Of a DNA stretch of 64,000 nt, positions 18,014 to 26,680 are shown in pieces; position 1 is the first letter of the stretch; each line of letters opens with the position of its first letter. The stretch comes from Stutzerimonas kunmingensis (lineage in GTDB: Bacteria > Pseudomonadota > Gammaproteobacteria > Pseudomonadales > Pseudomonadaceae), in assembly GCF_900114065.1 (NCBI RefSeq), contig NZ_FORS01000002.1:730550-794549 (forward strand), written 5' to 3'. The notes under the pieces were generated by a model. That model did no database searches and was not told the DNA's origin. It saw nothing but the letters and a program-made list of their open reading frames with translations. The position numbers and the translations under genes are program-made.

Positions 18014-20314
18014 TTATAGCGCATCCCAGCGATAACGCACGCCCACCCAGCCCGCCCGGGGCGCGCCTGGGGCGATGAACTGCTCGTGGCGCCATTCATC
18101 CGGGTCCGACTCGAAAGCGTTGCCAGCACCGACGAAGGAATTCTCGGCCAACGCACCGCCGGTGGCGTACCGCTTGTCGAAGAGGTTGTCGACCCGGCCG
18201 AACAGCGTCCAGTCACGGGCGAAGCGATAATCGGCAGTGAGGTTTACCACCGCGTAACCTGGCAGCTTGCCGCTGCCCTCTACCTCGTCGTTGGGCTGAT
18301 GACGGTTGTTCTCGTTGCCGCGCACGTACTGCGACGAGTACGCCAGGACGCTGGTGCCGACTCGCAGCCGCTCATTGAGATTCCAGTTCAGCCCCAGCTT
18401 GAGGTTGTGCTTCGGCAGGCCTGGCAGATAGTCACCGCTGGACACGCGAATCTCGTCGTCCGGGCAGCCGCCCTCGCCTTCGGTGCTGTTGTTCTCGGCC
18501 AGGATGCAGGCCGCGGAGCGGAAGGTCGCATGCAGATAGGTGTAGTCCACTCGCCAGTCGAGTGGCCCTTGCGTGCCGGCCAGCCCCAGTTCGATGCCCT
18601 GGCGGCGGGTGCGACCGAAGTTGGTGAAGTAACCCATGCTGCCGCCGGTGCCGACGAACAGCAGGTCATCATGGTTCACGCTGCGAAAGGCCCCGAGGTT
18701 CCAGCGGGTGCCGCCCGCCAGTTCGCCACGCACACCGAGTTCCAGCGTGCGGGTGACCACCTGCTCGAGGAAGGGATCGGCCGCCATGGCGTTTGGCAGG
18801 CTGCACGGGTTCGCCGGATCGGCGCAGCCCAGTTCGATTGGCGTCGGCGCGCGATTGCCATGGGAGAAGCCGCCGTAGACGGTGACCGCCGGTTGCAGCT
18901 GCCAGGCAAAACCCAGCGCGGGATTGAGCTTGCGATAGGTGAAGTCGCCATTTAGTGCATCGCCCATGCGATCGGTGTTCACCACGCGGGTGCGGTTGTA
19001 GCGCAGCGAGCCGGTCAGCTGCAGCGCGTCGGTCAGCGCCCAGGTGTCGGTGGCATAGAGGCTGGAAGTACGGGTGCGCCCCAGCAGGCTGTTGGCCTGT
19101 TCCTCCTCTTCGCTGGCAGCGATGCCGCGCTCGTCGGTCAGTTCGCCGCCCTGTTCGCTCTGGTGGAAGCTGGCGCGGGTGTTGTCGTGGGACAGTCCTA
19201 AGGCGAATTGATGCGCACCTACATGCCGCGCCCACTGCAGCGCCAGACCGTAGGCACGTTGCGCGGTGCGGGTACGGTTCAGCACGCCGCTTTCCGGCCC
19301 TTCGTCGATAAAGCCGCCGTCTTCCCACGCCTCGTATTCGTCCTCGTACTCATCGTTGCCGTCGCCATTGAGCGTCGCGGTACGTGTGCGGCGCAGATAG
19401 ACCGTGCCGGAAAGCCGATCGTTGTCGTTGAGCCAGTGGCTGGCGGACAGGGCCATCAGGTGGCTGCGGTTCTCGGTCTGGTCGGGATAGGTGAAGATCG
19501 ACTCGCGCCGCTGGTCGTACATGCTCTCCGGGATCAGGCCGTTGCCGATCAGATCGTTGTCGGCATGCGCCAGCGTAAGGGCCAGATCGGTGGTGTCGGT
19601 AGTCCAGGCGAACTTTCCGAACAGCTGGCGCACCTCGGACGGCGAATGGTCACGCCAGCCGTCCTCATCCATGCCTTCGGCGGCCAGGTACCAGGAGAAC
19701 GCCTCATGGCTACCACCCTGTTCGATTGCACCGCCCTGGCGTCCGAACGAGCCGCCGTAGATTTCCGCCGAGCCACCTGGATGGGTATCGCCACGTTTGG
19801 TTTGCAGCGCCAGCGCGCCGCCCAGGGTGTTCAGGCCGTACAGCGGGTTCGAGCCCGGCACCAGGGCCATGTTGGCAATGGCGGTGTTCGGGATCAGGTC
19901 CCAGTGCACCACATCGCCGAACGCTTCGTTGACCCGCACGCCGTCGAGAAAAACCGAAAGACCCTGCGGCGTACCGAGCAGCGGCGAGGCGGTGAAGCCA
20001 CGATAGTTGAGGTCCGCCTGGTACGGATTGCCCTGGATCTCGTTGACGTTGACGCTGGGCAGTCCGCGCTGCAGCTTCTCGGCCAGCGACTGGCCGCCGA
20101 GCCGCCGCAGGTCTTCGTCATCCAGCGACTGGATGTTGGACGGTACCTGATCCTTTGGCAGCTCGATGCCCGGCAACGGTGTGGTACCGATCACCTCCTG
20201 ACTGCCGAGATCGAGCGTCTGCTCGGCATGAACGGACGCCGGCAACAGTGCGGCGATGGCGAGGGACAGCAACGTACGTCGGGGCGTCGCGCTGCAACAG
20301 AGCTGGTACGGCAT
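18014..20314 (-). CDS. TonB-dependent outer-membrane receptor of the PQQ/lanthanide island
   Basis: 766 residues: signal peptide (about 1-30), TonB-box-like segment followed by a plug (about 35-175, with LNTLGGALALQTKRG), then a beta-barrel ending in aromatic-rich strands (VRYRWDAL). Receptors of this kind import metal chelates or large nutrients using TonB energy. Residues 316-341 form an exceptionally acidic stretch (12 Asp/Glu of about 24), probably an extracellular loop. With two copies of the pedH/exaA palindrome in its promoter and a sensor kinase upstream, a role in lanthanide or lanthanophore uptake is inferred. Iron siderophore uptake is the alternative. Confidence 0.85.
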   Translation of the reverse strand: MPYQLCCSATPRRTLLSLAIAALLPASVHAEQTLDLGSQEVIGTTPLPGIELPKDQVPSNIQSLDDEDLRRLGGQSLAEKLQRGLPSVNVNEIQGNPYQADLNYRGFTASPLLGTPQGLSVFLDGVRVNEAFGDVVHWDLIPNTAIANMALVPGSNPLYGLNTLGGALALQTKRGDTHPGGSAEIYGGSFGRQGGAIEQGGSHEAFSWYLAAEGMDEDGWRDHSPSEVRQLFGKFAWTTDTTDLALTLAHADNDLIGNGLIPESMYDQRRESIFTYPDQTENRSHLMALSASHWLNDNDRLSGTVYLRRTRTATLNGDGNDEYEDEYEAWEDGGFIDEGPESGVLNRTRTAQRAYGLALQWARHVGAHQFALGLSHDNTRASFHQSEQGGELTDERGIAASEEEEQANSLLGRTRTSSLYATDTWALTDALQLTGSLRYNRTRVVNTDRMGDALNGDFTYRKLNPALGFAWQLQPAVTVYGGFSHGNRAPTPIELGCADPANPCSLPNAMAADPFLEQVVTRTLELGVRGELAGGTRWNLGAFRSVNHDDLLFVGTGGSMGYFTNFGRTRRQGIELGLAGTQGPLDWRVDYTYLHATFRSAACILAENNSTEGEGGCPDDEIRVSSGDYLPGLPKHNLKLGLNWNLNERLRVGTSVLAYSSQYVRGNENNRHQPNDEVEGSGKLPGYAVVNLTADYRFARDWTLFGRVDNLFDKRYATGGALAENSFVGAGNAFESDPDEWRHEQFIAPGAPRAGWVGVRYRWDAL

Positions 20315-20448
20315 GGGTGGTCCTTGTTCTTGTTGGCCGATCGGACTGGCCAGGCCACCCGCATTAGCAACGCGGCGAGACCCGCGGACTACTGCATGCT
20401 GGCAACCTGCCAGACGCGATTATCAAGAGCCGTGGCGCGGTGCCGACA

Positions 20449-20483
20449 GGGAAGAATTCCCGGCTCTAGCGGGAAAAATTCCC
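20449..20483. promoter_or_regulatory. Tandem GGGAA-N3-TTCCC sites upstream of the TonB receptor
   Basis: Two perfect palindromes, GGGAA-GAA-TTCCC (20449-20461) and GGGAA-AAA-TTCCC (20471-20483), 22 bases start to start, about 135-170 bases before the receptor start codon. Same motif and same spacing as at exaA. Confidence 0.65.
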
Positions 20484-20485
20484 GG

Positions 20486-20590
20486 CCGCATGGAGATTGG
20501 TCTTACGACCAGCGCACTAGCTGGGGCCCACGACTTTCGCAAGGCACAAGCGCCCCGCCCACCGTGTACAGGCGGGCAGGCGTTTTTTGG
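20486..20590 (+). ncRNA. Possible small RNA ending in an orphan terminator
   Basis: The gap between receptor and response-regulator genes (20315-20681) holds no gene, but shows on the plus strand a hairpin TGGTC-TTAC-GACCA (20498-20511) and then a GC-rich stem (20551-20582, CGCC-CCGCC / GGCGG-GCA-GGCG) followed by six T. That looks like a rho-independent terminator, yet no plus-strand gene lies upstream. A transcript starting near the palindromes at 20449-20483 and ending near 20588 would be a small RNA of about 100 bases. The 5' end is a guess and no promoter was identified with confidence. Confidence 0.3.
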
Positions 20591-20681
20591 GAGTAGATTG
20601 AAGAGGTGCTGCGGACCCAGCAGACAGGCATGCCCCGCATCGCCGCAGGGAGCCAGGAATATCCGAAACGGTTAAGGCCGA

Positions 20682-21341
20682 TCAGGCCTCGCACACCATG
20701 CGGTCGCCGACGCGAAGCAAGCCCTGATCGATGGCCAGGTGCACGAGTTCGGCCTGGGAGCTGACTTCCAGCTTGCTTTTCAGCAGGGCCATATGGTTCG
20801 AGACGGTCTTGCTGCTGATGCACAGCCGCTCGGCGATCTCCCGATTACCGATGCCGCGCGCGAGCATGATGAAGATTTCCATTTCACGCGGCGTCATATC
20901 GGCCAGTCGCCCCTTCATCGGCGACTGCGAAGGGCGCTGGCAGGCCAGTTCGGTCGCCAGCGGCTGCTCGATGAAGGTCTGCCCGGCAAGCACCTTGCGC
21001 ACCGCCTCCACCAGCACGTCCGGCGCGCAGCGCTTGGTCAGATAGCCGGAGGCGCCAGCATCCAGTGCCTGCCGGACCAGTGCCAGCTCGTCGTGCATGC
21101 TGAAGATCAGCACCGGCATCAGCGGCAACCGCTGACGCAGGCGCCGGCAGGTTTCCAGCCCACTGATGCCCGGCAGACCGAGGTCGAGCACGACCAGGCT
21201 GGGAATCGATTCCTGCACCTGCTCCAGCGCCTGCTCACCGCTGGCGGCTTCACTGACTGTCACCTCGGGAAGCAAAGCCTTGAGCAGGCTCGCGTAGCCC
21301 TGACGCACTACCGCGTGGTCATCCACCAGCAGAATCTTCAT
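20682..21341 (-). CDS. LuxR/NarL-type response regulator (ExaE/PedR2-like)
   Basis: 219 residues. Receiver domain with phospho-acceptor Asp53 (VVLDLGLPG), acidic pair near the N-terminus (VDDH) and Lys103 (LTK); linker; then a C-terminal LuxR helix-turn-helix (MTPREMEIFIMLARGIGN, SSKTVSNHMALLK). Start 21341 overlaps the kinase stop by 4 bases (ATGA), so the pair is cotranscribed and coupled. In related bacteria ExaDE/EraSR or PedS2/PedR2 control the quinoprotein dehydrogenases, and PedS2/R2 performs the lanthanide switch; this pair is the best candidate for that role here. Confidence 0.88.
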   Translation of the reverse strand: MKILLVDDHAVVRQGYASLLKALLPEVTVSEAASGEQALEQVQESIPSLVVLDLGLPGISGLETCRRLRQRLPLMPVLIFSMHDELALVRQALDAGASGYLTKRCAPDVLVEAVRKVLAGQTFIEQPLATELACQRPSQSPMKGRLADMTPREMEIFIMLARGIGNREIAERLCISSKTVSNHMALLKSKLEVSSQAELVHLAIDQGLLRVGDRMVCEA

Positions 21342-22603
21342 GACGTGGCTCCTTGCAAAGGCAACTTGAGATAGAGCGTCCAACCCTTGCCGGCGCGGTG
21401 GCGCACACGCAGCCGGGCACCCAGACAGCGCGCGTGCTCGACCATCGAGCGCAGGCCGACTCCCGGCCGTTCTGGCGGCAACCCATGGCCATCGTCTCGC
21501 AGCAACAGGCGCAGCCCGTTGTGATTCCCACACAGATGCAGGCACACGCGAGTCGCACGCGCATGCCGCGCCACGTTGGTCAGCGCCTCCTGCACCATGC
21601 GATAGAGATGCACCTTGGCGTCCATCGACAGTGCTGGAATAGCTCCACGCAGCTGGACATCGCATTGGATACCTTGAGTGTTCTGCCACTGCTCAGCGAG
21701 TTGCCCGATGGCGTCTTCCAGGTTCAGGTGATCGAGCATCACCGGATACAGGTCTCGCACCAGCGTGCGAAAGCCGTTCTGCAGATCGAGGCTGTGCTGC
21801 TCAAGGTGCGCCGCGGTATCGCGAACGGCGTCGGGCTGGTCCGCCTGGACGCGCAGCAGACAGGCCCGCGCGCGGATGCCGGCCAGGTACTGGCCGAGGT
21901 CGTCATGCAGCGCTTGCGCCAGACGGGTGCGTTCACGTTCCTGCAGCGCCAGCAGCGCCTGGGTCAGTTGCTCATTGTCGGCCCGCGCATCTTCGAGTGC
22001 AGCGGCCATGTGATTGAAGCGTTCGGCGAGCCTGCGCGACTCGGCGAAGCGATGCGATGGCAGGCGGGTGTCGAGTCGGCCGTCGGCGATGCTCACCAGT
22101 GCACCAAGCAACTCGCTGAGCACTCGCATGCCCGGACGCACGGCCCAGCGGATCGCCAGCAGGCAGAGCAGCAGCGCCAGGCCGAACAGCACAAGCAACT
22201 GCAACAACGAATCGCTGACCTCTTCGACTTCGTCATGCGGATCGACGCTGATGTGCAGCCGCTGGCCGTTGGAAAGCTGAAGGACGCTGGGTGACGACAG
22301 TTCGGCGGGGTACAGCCAGGACCCGAGCCAGTTGTCGAGCGCTGGATCGCCCCCGACGGGCATCGATTCAGTGGCGTCCAGCCAGCGCACACGAATGTGG
22401 CGCAGGCTATCGGTCAGGCCCGGGCGCAGCGAGTCGGGATCGCGCTCGGCCATCTCGCCGAGATAGCCAACCACCGCCGCCGCGGCATCGAGCTCACGCT
22501 TTACATCGTGGGCGGCCTGGCGCAGCAATACTGCCAGACAGACCATGGTGATCAGGGTGAAGAGCAACGTGACCAGCAGATTGATTCGCCAGAGTGCGGA
22601 CAT
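21338..22603 (-). CDS. Membrane sensor histidine kinase (ExaD/PedS2-like)
   Basis: 421 residues: transmembrane segment about 8-28, periplasmic sensor about 29-132, second membrane segment about 133-153, HAMP-like linker, HisKA_3 dimerisation/phosphorylation box with His233 (LAQALHDDLGQ), and an HATPase domain (DDGHGLPPERPGVGL). Just before the second membrane segment lies an acidic cluster (DPHDEVEEVSD, 121-131), which could bind a cation. It sits between the cupredoxin-like gene (upstream) and its regulator. Metal sensing is inferred from context and from the P. putida PedS2 precedent. Confidence 0.88.
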   Translation of the reverse strand: MSALWRINLLVTLLFTLITMVCLAVLLRQAAHDVKRELDAAAAVVGYLGEMAERDPDSLRPGLTDSLRHIRVRWLDATESMPVGGDPALDNWLGSWLYPAELSSPSVLQLSNGQRLHISVDPHDEVEEVSDSLLQLLVLFGLALLLCLLAIRWAVRPGMRVLSELLGALVSIADGRLDTRLPSHRFAESRRLAERFNHMAAALEDARADNEQLTQALLALQERERTRLAQALHDDLGQYLAGIRARACLLRVQADQPDAVRDTAAHLEQHSLDLQNGFRTLVRDLYPVMLDHLNLEDAIGQLAEQWQNTQGIQCDVQLRGAIPALSMDAKVHLYRMVQEALTNVARHARATRVCLHLCGNHNGLRLLLRDDGHGLPPERPGVGLRSMVEHARCLGARLRVRHRAGKGWTLYLKLPLQGATS

Positions 22604-22644
22604 ATCGGCAACTCCCCGTGATCAGCGCCGAGCGCCAGTCCGCT

Positions 22645-23082
22645 TCACTTGACCACGAACCGGCCTTCCATGCCCTTGTTCTGCAGCCCCTTGCAGTAGA
22701 ACGGGTAGCTGCCCGGCTTGACGGGCAGGAAGAAGATTTCCGCCTCGCCGGCATCCTCGAACTCCAGCTCGACCAGCGTGATCGCCTTGATCTCCACACC
22801 ACCGGCCTCGACCTTGCGCAGATAGATCGACTGGGCGAACTCAGGCGCCTGGAACGCGCACTCCTTCTGGCCATCGGAGCTGACCTTGAGCTGGTAGGCG
22901 ACGCCGGTTTCCAGCTGATATTCCTTCTGCGACACCGCGTAGTCGCTCTGCTCGGAACCGAACTTCAGATCCGGCAAAGCCTGCGTACGACGGGTCAGGT
23001 CGCCAGCGGCGTGGCTGTGATCGAATCCGACCAGGCTGCCAACGAACAGCAGGTTGAGCAACAGCGCTTTGTAAGTGGGCAT
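22645..23082 (-). CDS. Periplasmic cupredoxin-like protein without a full copper site
   Basis: 145 residues with a signal peptide (about 1-26). The mature part looks like a cupredoxin: beta-rich, with a C-terminal loop FYCKGLQNKGMEGRFVV containing Cys130 and Met138. In type-1 copper proteins this loop has His between Cys and Met; here the matching position is Asn135, and no obvious upstream copper His is present. It may bind a different metal or only act in protein contacts. It is the first gene of the operon with the sensor kinase and regulator; a TACC-TT-GGTA palindrome lies 65 bases upstream of its start. Confidence 0.75.
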   Translation of the reverse strand: MPTYKALLLNLLFVGSLVGFDHSHAAGDLTRRTQALPDLKFGSEQSDYAVSQKEYQLETGVAYQLKVSSDGQKECAFQAPEFAQSIYLRKVEAGGVEIKAITLVELEFEDAGEAEIFFLPVKPGSYPFYCKGLQNKGMEGRFVVK

Positions 23083-23146
23083 GGGAATGGCCTCGTTATT
23101 GTTTTCGGTGGCGCCATCCTAAGGCGCCCCGCCCTGCCCAGCTTCC

Positions 23147-23156
23147 TACCTTGGTA
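23147..23156. promoter_or_regulatory. TACC-TT-GGTA palindrome before the cupredoxin-kinase-regulator operon
   Basis: TACCTTGGTA, 65 bases before the cupredoxin start codon. Part of the recurrent TACC-N2-GGTA set in the island. Confidence 0.55.
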
Positions 23157-23296
23157 GCGCTCTGGCACCGACGGATCGGGCGTACCGGCCACTTTCATGG
23201 GAGTTGCGGCGAGCCGAATCCAGCCAAACACCGGCGGCGTCACCTGCTGAGGCAACCTTGCGGCGCAAACCCGGAGTGCCGAGCGAGCCGAATCAG

Positions 23297-23320
23297 TACC
23301 AAGGTAGCGGTACCAAGGTA
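23297..23320. promoter_or_regulatory. Two tandem TACC-AA-GGTA palindromes before the chemoreceptor remnant
   Basis: TACCAAGGTA at 23297-23306 and again at 23311-23320, 14 bases start to start. They are perfect copies of the island motif and lie 44 bases before the reading frame of the decayed chemoreceptor. Confidence 0.6.
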
Positions 23321-23363
23321 GCGATCAACTTCCGGCCAGCGCGGCCGCAATATCCAGGTATGC

Positions 23364-25354
23364 ATGATGTCGTTTGGGCATCACCCGTTTCAGGCCGCCC
23401 CGTGCGAGACCGTTTACATCTCCGGGGCCGCCACCTTTGCGGTCGGCAAGCTGAACCCGGCGGGTTCGGGTGGGCTGCAGGTTGGCCGGGACGAGGTGAA
23501 CTCGATTCTGCTCAACGTGCTGAAAAGCTATCCGGACTTCAACGGCACCTACTCGTGCTGGGAGCCGGACGCGATCGACGGCCAGGATTTCCTATTCACT
23601 GGTGGCCAGAACGGTAACAACGAGCAGACCGGTCGCTTCACGCCCTACTGGACGCGGGGCGCAGACGGCAAGATCGCGGTGCAGCCGCTGGTCGAGTACG
23701 ACACCATGGACAAGCACCCCAACGGCGTACTCAAGGGCGGCTGGTACATCGGGCCGCGGGAAACGCTCAAGGAAAGCGTGCTCGGCCCGCTGCCCTACAT
23801 CGTGCAGGGCAAGCAGGTATGGCTGGCGACGCTTTCGGTTCCGATCATCGTCGATGGCCGCTTCATGGGTGTGGCGGGCACCGACTACAACCTCGACTTC
23901 GTGCAGAAGATCAGCCAGGAAGTATCCGGCAAGCTGTTCGAGGGCCGGGGCGAAGTGGCGATCATCAGTGACCAGGGGCTGATCGTGGCGGAGAGCCGCT
24001 CGCCAGACCTGATTGGCCAGCACTTCCAGAAGGTATTGCCGAACGAGTGGCAGACGGCTCTGAGCGCCGTGCAAAAGGGCGAAGAACTCGCCCGTCTGGA
24101 TGCAGACGGCACGATCGTGGTGTTCGCACCCATCGAGCTGGGTCGTACCGGCAAGCCCTGGTCGATGATGCTGAAGATCAACAAGGAAATCGTGCTGGCC
24201 AAGGCCACCGAGCTGAAGACCGAGATGGACGCCAAGAGCGATCGGAGCATGCTGCAGCAGATCGGCGCAGGCGTGCTCATCTCAATCCTCGCCGTGCTTG
24301 CGCTGTGGTTTTCTTCCCGCTCGGTCGCCCTGCCCATTCGCAAAGCCGCGCAGCTGGCCGGTGCCATTCAGAAAGGCGACTTTTCCCAGCGCCTGGCGCA
24401 CCAGTCCGCGGACGAAGTCGGCCAGCTATCCGCCAGCCTCGACCGGATGGCCGACAGCCTGCAGGAGCAGGTACACGTGGCGGAACGCATCTCCCAGGGC
24501 GACCTGGCGGTGGAAGTCCGTCTGGCTTCGGAGCACGACCAGCTCGGGCTTGCGCTCAGGCGAATGGTCGACAACCTCAACGAGTTGGTATTCCAGGTCC
24601 AGCAGAGCTCAGGGCTGATCAACGACAAGGCCGGCCAGGTGACGAGCCTCAGCCAGGATCTTTCCAGCGGCGCAACGGAATCGGCCTCCGCGGTGACCGA
24701 AATCAGCGCCACCATCAACCAGATGGCTGCGCAGATTCGCCAGACCTCCGAATACGCCAGCGAAGCCAACGCCCTCTCGCGCGATTCCGAGCATTCGGCC
24801 CGCGGTGGCAACGAGTTGATGGTCACCCTGAAAGCGGCAATGCAGGAGATCAACCAGTCGGGTCTGGATATCACCAACATCATCAGGGCAATCGAAGAGA
24901 TCGCCACGCAAACCAACCTCCTCGCGCTGAACGCGGCCATCGAGGCGGCCCGTGCCGGCGAGCACGGCCGCGGGTTCGCGGTGGTCGCCGATGAAGTCCG
25001 TCAGCTGGCAGCCCGCAGTGCCGAGGCCGCACAGCGCTCTACCCGTCTGATCCAGGAATCCAATGCGCGGACGATCAAGGGCATGGAGCTCACCGACGAC
25101 ACGGCACGGGCGCTGGAAGCGATCGTTCAGGGCGCGGCACAGGTTTCGCAGCTGGTCGACGAGATCGCCTCGGCGTCGAGCCAGCAGGCGTCCGGTATCG
25201 AACAGGTCAGCCTGGCCATCGGCCAGATCGATGAAGTGGTGCACCACAACAGCAGCAACTCCGAGCAATCGACGCAGGCCGCACAGGAGCTGACGCAGCA
25301 AGCGCAGCAAATGATCGTGCAGGTGGCCGATTCAAGGTCAGGCGAGTCCGCTAA
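23364..25354 (+). pseudogene. Methyl-accepting chemotaxis receptor, N-terminally truncated and frameshifted near the end
   Basis: Contains most of a dCache sensor domain ([34 protein letters not shown]), one membrane segment (about 293-312), HAMP and a complete signalling domain ([16 protein letters not shown]). The first membrane helix and the start of the dCache domain are missing, and no remnant is visible upstream. At the 3' end the frame runs on into unrelated sequence until 25496. Adding one base near 25328 would give the usual ending Val-Ala-Arg-Phe-Lys-Val and a TAA at 25352-25354, just before a terminator. So it is a decayed or misread gene; a sequencing error could explain the 3' shift but not the lost N-terminus. 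Confidence 0.75.
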
Positions 25355-25361
25355 GGGCCGG

Positions 25362-25388
25362 GGCGGCGCAGGGCCTGCGCCGCCTTTT
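25362..25388 (+). terminator. Terminator after the chemoreceptor remnant
   Basis: Perfect 9-bp stem GGCGGCGCA / TGCGCCGCC with a 5-base loop followed by TTTT. It lies 8 bases after the predicted original stop codon (25354) and inside the run-on reading frame. Confidence 0.8.
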
Positions 25389-25403
25389 CATCGTCACTTC
25401 TAC

Positions 25404-25413
25404 GACCTTGGTA
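25404..25413. promoter_or_regulatory. TACC-N2-GGTA-like site before the Ped ABC operon
   Basis: GACCTTGGTA, one mismatch to the palindrome, 80 bases before the first gene of the operon. Confidence 0.45.
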
Positions 25414-25492
25414 CACAGCGACTGGTACTTTCTGCATATTCCCCCGCTCTGCCATGGTTCCTATGCTGCCTGCAACGTCACAGGAGCTGCCC

Positions 25493-26680
25493 ATGAGCCA
25501 CGTATTACGACGAGCCGGTTTCCTGATCGCCCTCACTTGCTGCACGCAGTTCGCTGCAGCGGCTGCCAGCACGGAGCTGGCGATACGCATCGGTTATCTC
25601 GGTTATCGCCCAGACACCGGCCCGGTGCTCTCCAACGTCATTCCTGAGTCCGAAGACGCCGGCCTGCGCGGCGCCGAACTGGCGATCACCGACAGCAACA
25701 GCACGGGACGTTTTCTCAAGCACAGCTATGTGCTCGAAGCAGCCACCAGCGAAACGCCGGAAGAACTTCTGGAACAGGCTGGCAAGCAATACGCCGACGG
25801 TCTGCGCCTGTTCGTGGTCAACGCTCCGGCTGCGTCCCTGCGCCAGCTGTCGGACGCCATGCCGGAAGCGCTGCTGATCAACGCCGGCAGTGCCGACGAT
25901 GCACTGCGCAGCCAGAGTTGCCTGGCGAATGTCCTGCACACCCTGCCCAGCCGCAGCATGCTCGCCGATGCGCTCGGCCAGTTCCTCGCGGCACGCCGTT
26001 GGAATCGCTGGATGCTGATCGTCGGTCCGACCGCTGAGGATCAGGCCTATGCCGATGCTTTGCGCCGCGCGGCCAAGCGCTTCGGTCACCGCATCGTGGT
26101 GGAGAAGCCCTGGAGCTTCGATAACGACCAACGCCGCAGCGCCCAGGCCGAGATGCCGTTGTTCACCCAGGGCGCCGAATACGACGTGGTGCTGGTGGCC
26201 GACGAACGTGGCGACTTCGGTGAATACGTGCCATATCACACCTGGTTGCCGCGCCCGGTGGCAGGCACCCAGGGCCTGACTGCCACCGGCTGGCACAAGA
26301 CGGTGGAAACCTACGGTGCCGCGCAATTGCAGAAACGCTTCGAGGCGCATGCCAAGCGCTGGATGAACGACCGCGATTTCGCCGCCTGGATGGGCGTACG
26401 CAGCCTCGCGGCGGCGGTCACCCGCCTGCGTAGCACGGACGCTGCGGCAATCCGTCAGTTGTCGCTCAGCGGTGAGCTGCCACTGGATGGTTTCAAGGGT
26501 CGCAAGCTGAGCTTCCGCCCATGGAATGGCCAGCTGCGCCAGCCGATCCCGCTGGTACACCCGCGCGCCCTGGTATCGAACTCGCCGCAGGACGGCTTCC
26601 TGCATCCCACCAGCGAACTGGACACCCTCGGCTTCGACGCACCGGAAAGCAGCTGCCGCCTGAACGAGGCGCGCCCATGA
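25493..26680 (+). CDS. ABC transporter solute-binding protein of the PQQ-dependent alcohol system
   Basis: 395 residues with a signal peptide (about 1-24). Type-I periplasmic-binding-like fold with a Pseudomonas PQQ-system signature ([20 protein letters not shown]). Start ATG 25493 has AGGAG seven bases upstream. First gene of a five-gene operon with overlapping ends: binding protein, Sel1 protein, beta-propeller, ATPase, permease. The corresponding P. putida system (PedA1A2BC) is reported to be needed for growth on low lanthanide, so lanthanide uptake is a reasonable inference; alcohol or product export was an older idea for the family. Confidence 0.82.
   Translation: MSHVLRRAGFLIALTCCTQFAAAAASTELAIRIGYLGYRPDTGPVLSNVIPESEDAGLRGAELAITDSNSTGRFLKHSYVLEAATSETPEELLEQAGKQYADGLRLFVVNAPAASLRQLSDAMPEALLINAGSADDALRSQSCLANVLHTLPSRSMLADALGQFLAARRWNRWMLIVGPTAEDQAYADALRRAAKRFGHRIVVEKPWSFDNDQRRSAQAEMPLFTQGAEYDVVLVADERGDFGEYVPYHTWLPRPVAGTQGLTATGWHKTVETYGAAQLQKRFEAHAKRWMNDRDFAAWMGVRSLAAAVTRLRSTDAAAIRQLSLSGELPLDGFKGRKLSFRPWNGQLRQPIPLVHPRALVSNSPQDGFLHPTSELDTLGFDAPESSCRLNEARP

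Noticed and set aside
20503..20823. 106-residue minus-strand frame between receptor and response regulator
   Set aside because: It overlaps the 3' end of the response-regulator gene in another frame and spans the GC-rich terminator-like stem; no family resemblance.
23204..23617. Separate gene overlapping the start of the chemoreceptor remnant
   Set aside because: Pro/Arg/Gly-rich frame with no signal peptide, membrane helix or ribosome site; it does not encode the missing receptor N-terminus.
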